Shown here one piece after another: positions 63,238-64,000 of a stretch of 64,000 nt of DNA. The translations under genes were made by a program, and so were the position numbers. The stretch comes from Medicago truncatula (Eukaryota; Streptophyta; Magnoliopsida; Fabales; Fabaceae), in contig NC_053044.1 of NCBI RefSeq assembly GCF_003473485.1, forward strand, positions 54,476,091 to 54,540,090, given 5' to 3'. The notes beneath the pieces were generated by a model. That model was not told where the DNA came from. It did no database searches and saw nothing but the letters and a program-made list of their open reading frames with translations. The stretch's first letter is position 1, and each line of letters begins with the position of its first letter.

Positions 63238-64000
63238 TGTAACACCCCGTTTTCCCAACATAAAAATTTCATAAAATAATCAGAGTTATTCGCGTAAACG
63301 GAATGCTACACTTCTTTTTCTAAAATCATAAATGAAATAATTAACTAATTATCCTTCAAAATTCAACAACATAATAATTAATACTTCGCAACGGAATTTA
63401 TTCAAACATCTAAATAGTCTTTGGCACAAAGGCCTCATCATAACGTCTCATAAAATCCAATCTAAAACATAGTCATGTAAAATCAGAAGCAATACGTAAG
63501 GAATAGAAAAGCATGCAACAAAGTTCCCATCCCGTTACGTATCAGAGCACCTAAAGACACACGTGAGAGATAGTCCACTCATGACAGCAAATTCGTGCAA
63601 CAAATTTTGCTTATGGATAATTGTTGCTAAATTCGTGCTCCAACTGTGATGATATGTTTGTATGCATGAATTGATGATAATTGTATGATTGTTGGTGAAA
63701 TTACATGTTCAAATATGTAAAAATGATAAGTTGTGAAAATTGTGCTCAATTGGTGAATTTTGCTAAGTTGTTGTTAGATTGAGTTATGATTCTTGTTCAA
63801 TTGATGTTATGGCTGTTAATTGATGTTGTGGTTGATGAATCATTGCTTGGGTATGCATATTCATGAATTGAGGATGTTAATTTGAGATGTTGTTAAGTGT
63901 TTTGCTAAATTTGTGAATTGGCCCAATTGTCAAGTGTTTTCATGTTTGATTGAGTCTTTGTGAGTCTTTTTAGTCATATTGACCTATAAAGATGTTCTGA
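63238..64000 (+). repeat. Possible LTR retrotransposon edge, cut by window end
   Basis: The string TGTAACACCCCGTTTTCCC at 63238 looks like the start of many plant Ty3/gypsy long terminal repeats. The sequence that follows is less AT-rich, and from 63590 it changes to a GATGATAATTGT-rich, non-coding type. No matching second LTR, primer-binding site or protein is within the window, so this is tentative. Confidence 0.35.

Overview
This is a stretch of AT-rich plant nuclear DNA. It carries four multi-exon protein genes with canonical GT/AG introns, and the space between them is filled with decayed or young transposable elements. Gene content, intron positions and the tRNA-like SINE and MITE families suggest a papilionoid legume such as Medicago or Trifolium. 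That assignment is an inference from sequence style; no search was run.

Layout: (1) 543-7959, minus: a complete 12-exon EMC1 (ER membrane protein complex subunit 1) gene of 983 codons. (2) 8116-8518: two small Mutator-type MITEs lie back to back. (3) 10695-12450, plus: a GT43 xylosyltransferase-like gene of the IRX9H type, with a changed DxD motif. (4) 14166-16623, plus: a 5'-truncated LINE with RNase H. (5) 18756-20065 and 26181-27181: two tandem F-box/LRR genes, both with broken frames. Between them lie a 1.43-kb Mutator-type element with a perfect 9-bp target duplication, a 180-bp tandem duplication and an AT-rich minisatellite. (6) 28584-28726: a stranded exon of a Yellow Stripe-Like transporter. 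(7) 30649-34825: a PIF/Harbinger transposon with both ORFs open, the DDE triad present, terminal inverted repeats and a TTA target duplication. (8) 35200-39551, plus: a complete 10-exon tocopherol cyclase (VTE1) gene. (9) 40600-55400: a repeat-rich tract with an unrecognised decayed ORF among palindromes, a Helitron helicase remnant, a six-copy minisatellite, a (TA)n run, two LINE remnants, two more copies of the 184-bp MITE, paired hairpin MITEs and a hAT-like MITE. (10) 55970-58947, plus: a five-exon secreted bark-storage-protein/nucleoside-phosphorylase-like gene. (11) 58948-64000: no gene seen, SINE-like pieces and a possible LTR edge at the right end.

The four intact genes have unrelated jobs: ER membrane protein insertion, Golgi xylan synthesis, plastid vitamin E synthesis, and a secreted nucleosidase-like storage protein. 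There is no sign that they form a pathway cluster. I found no convincing new multi-gene system. The most interesting items are the possibly autonomous Harbinger element, the consecutive Mutator-type MITEs that share one target duplication, the GT43 active-site change, and the paired broken F-box genes.
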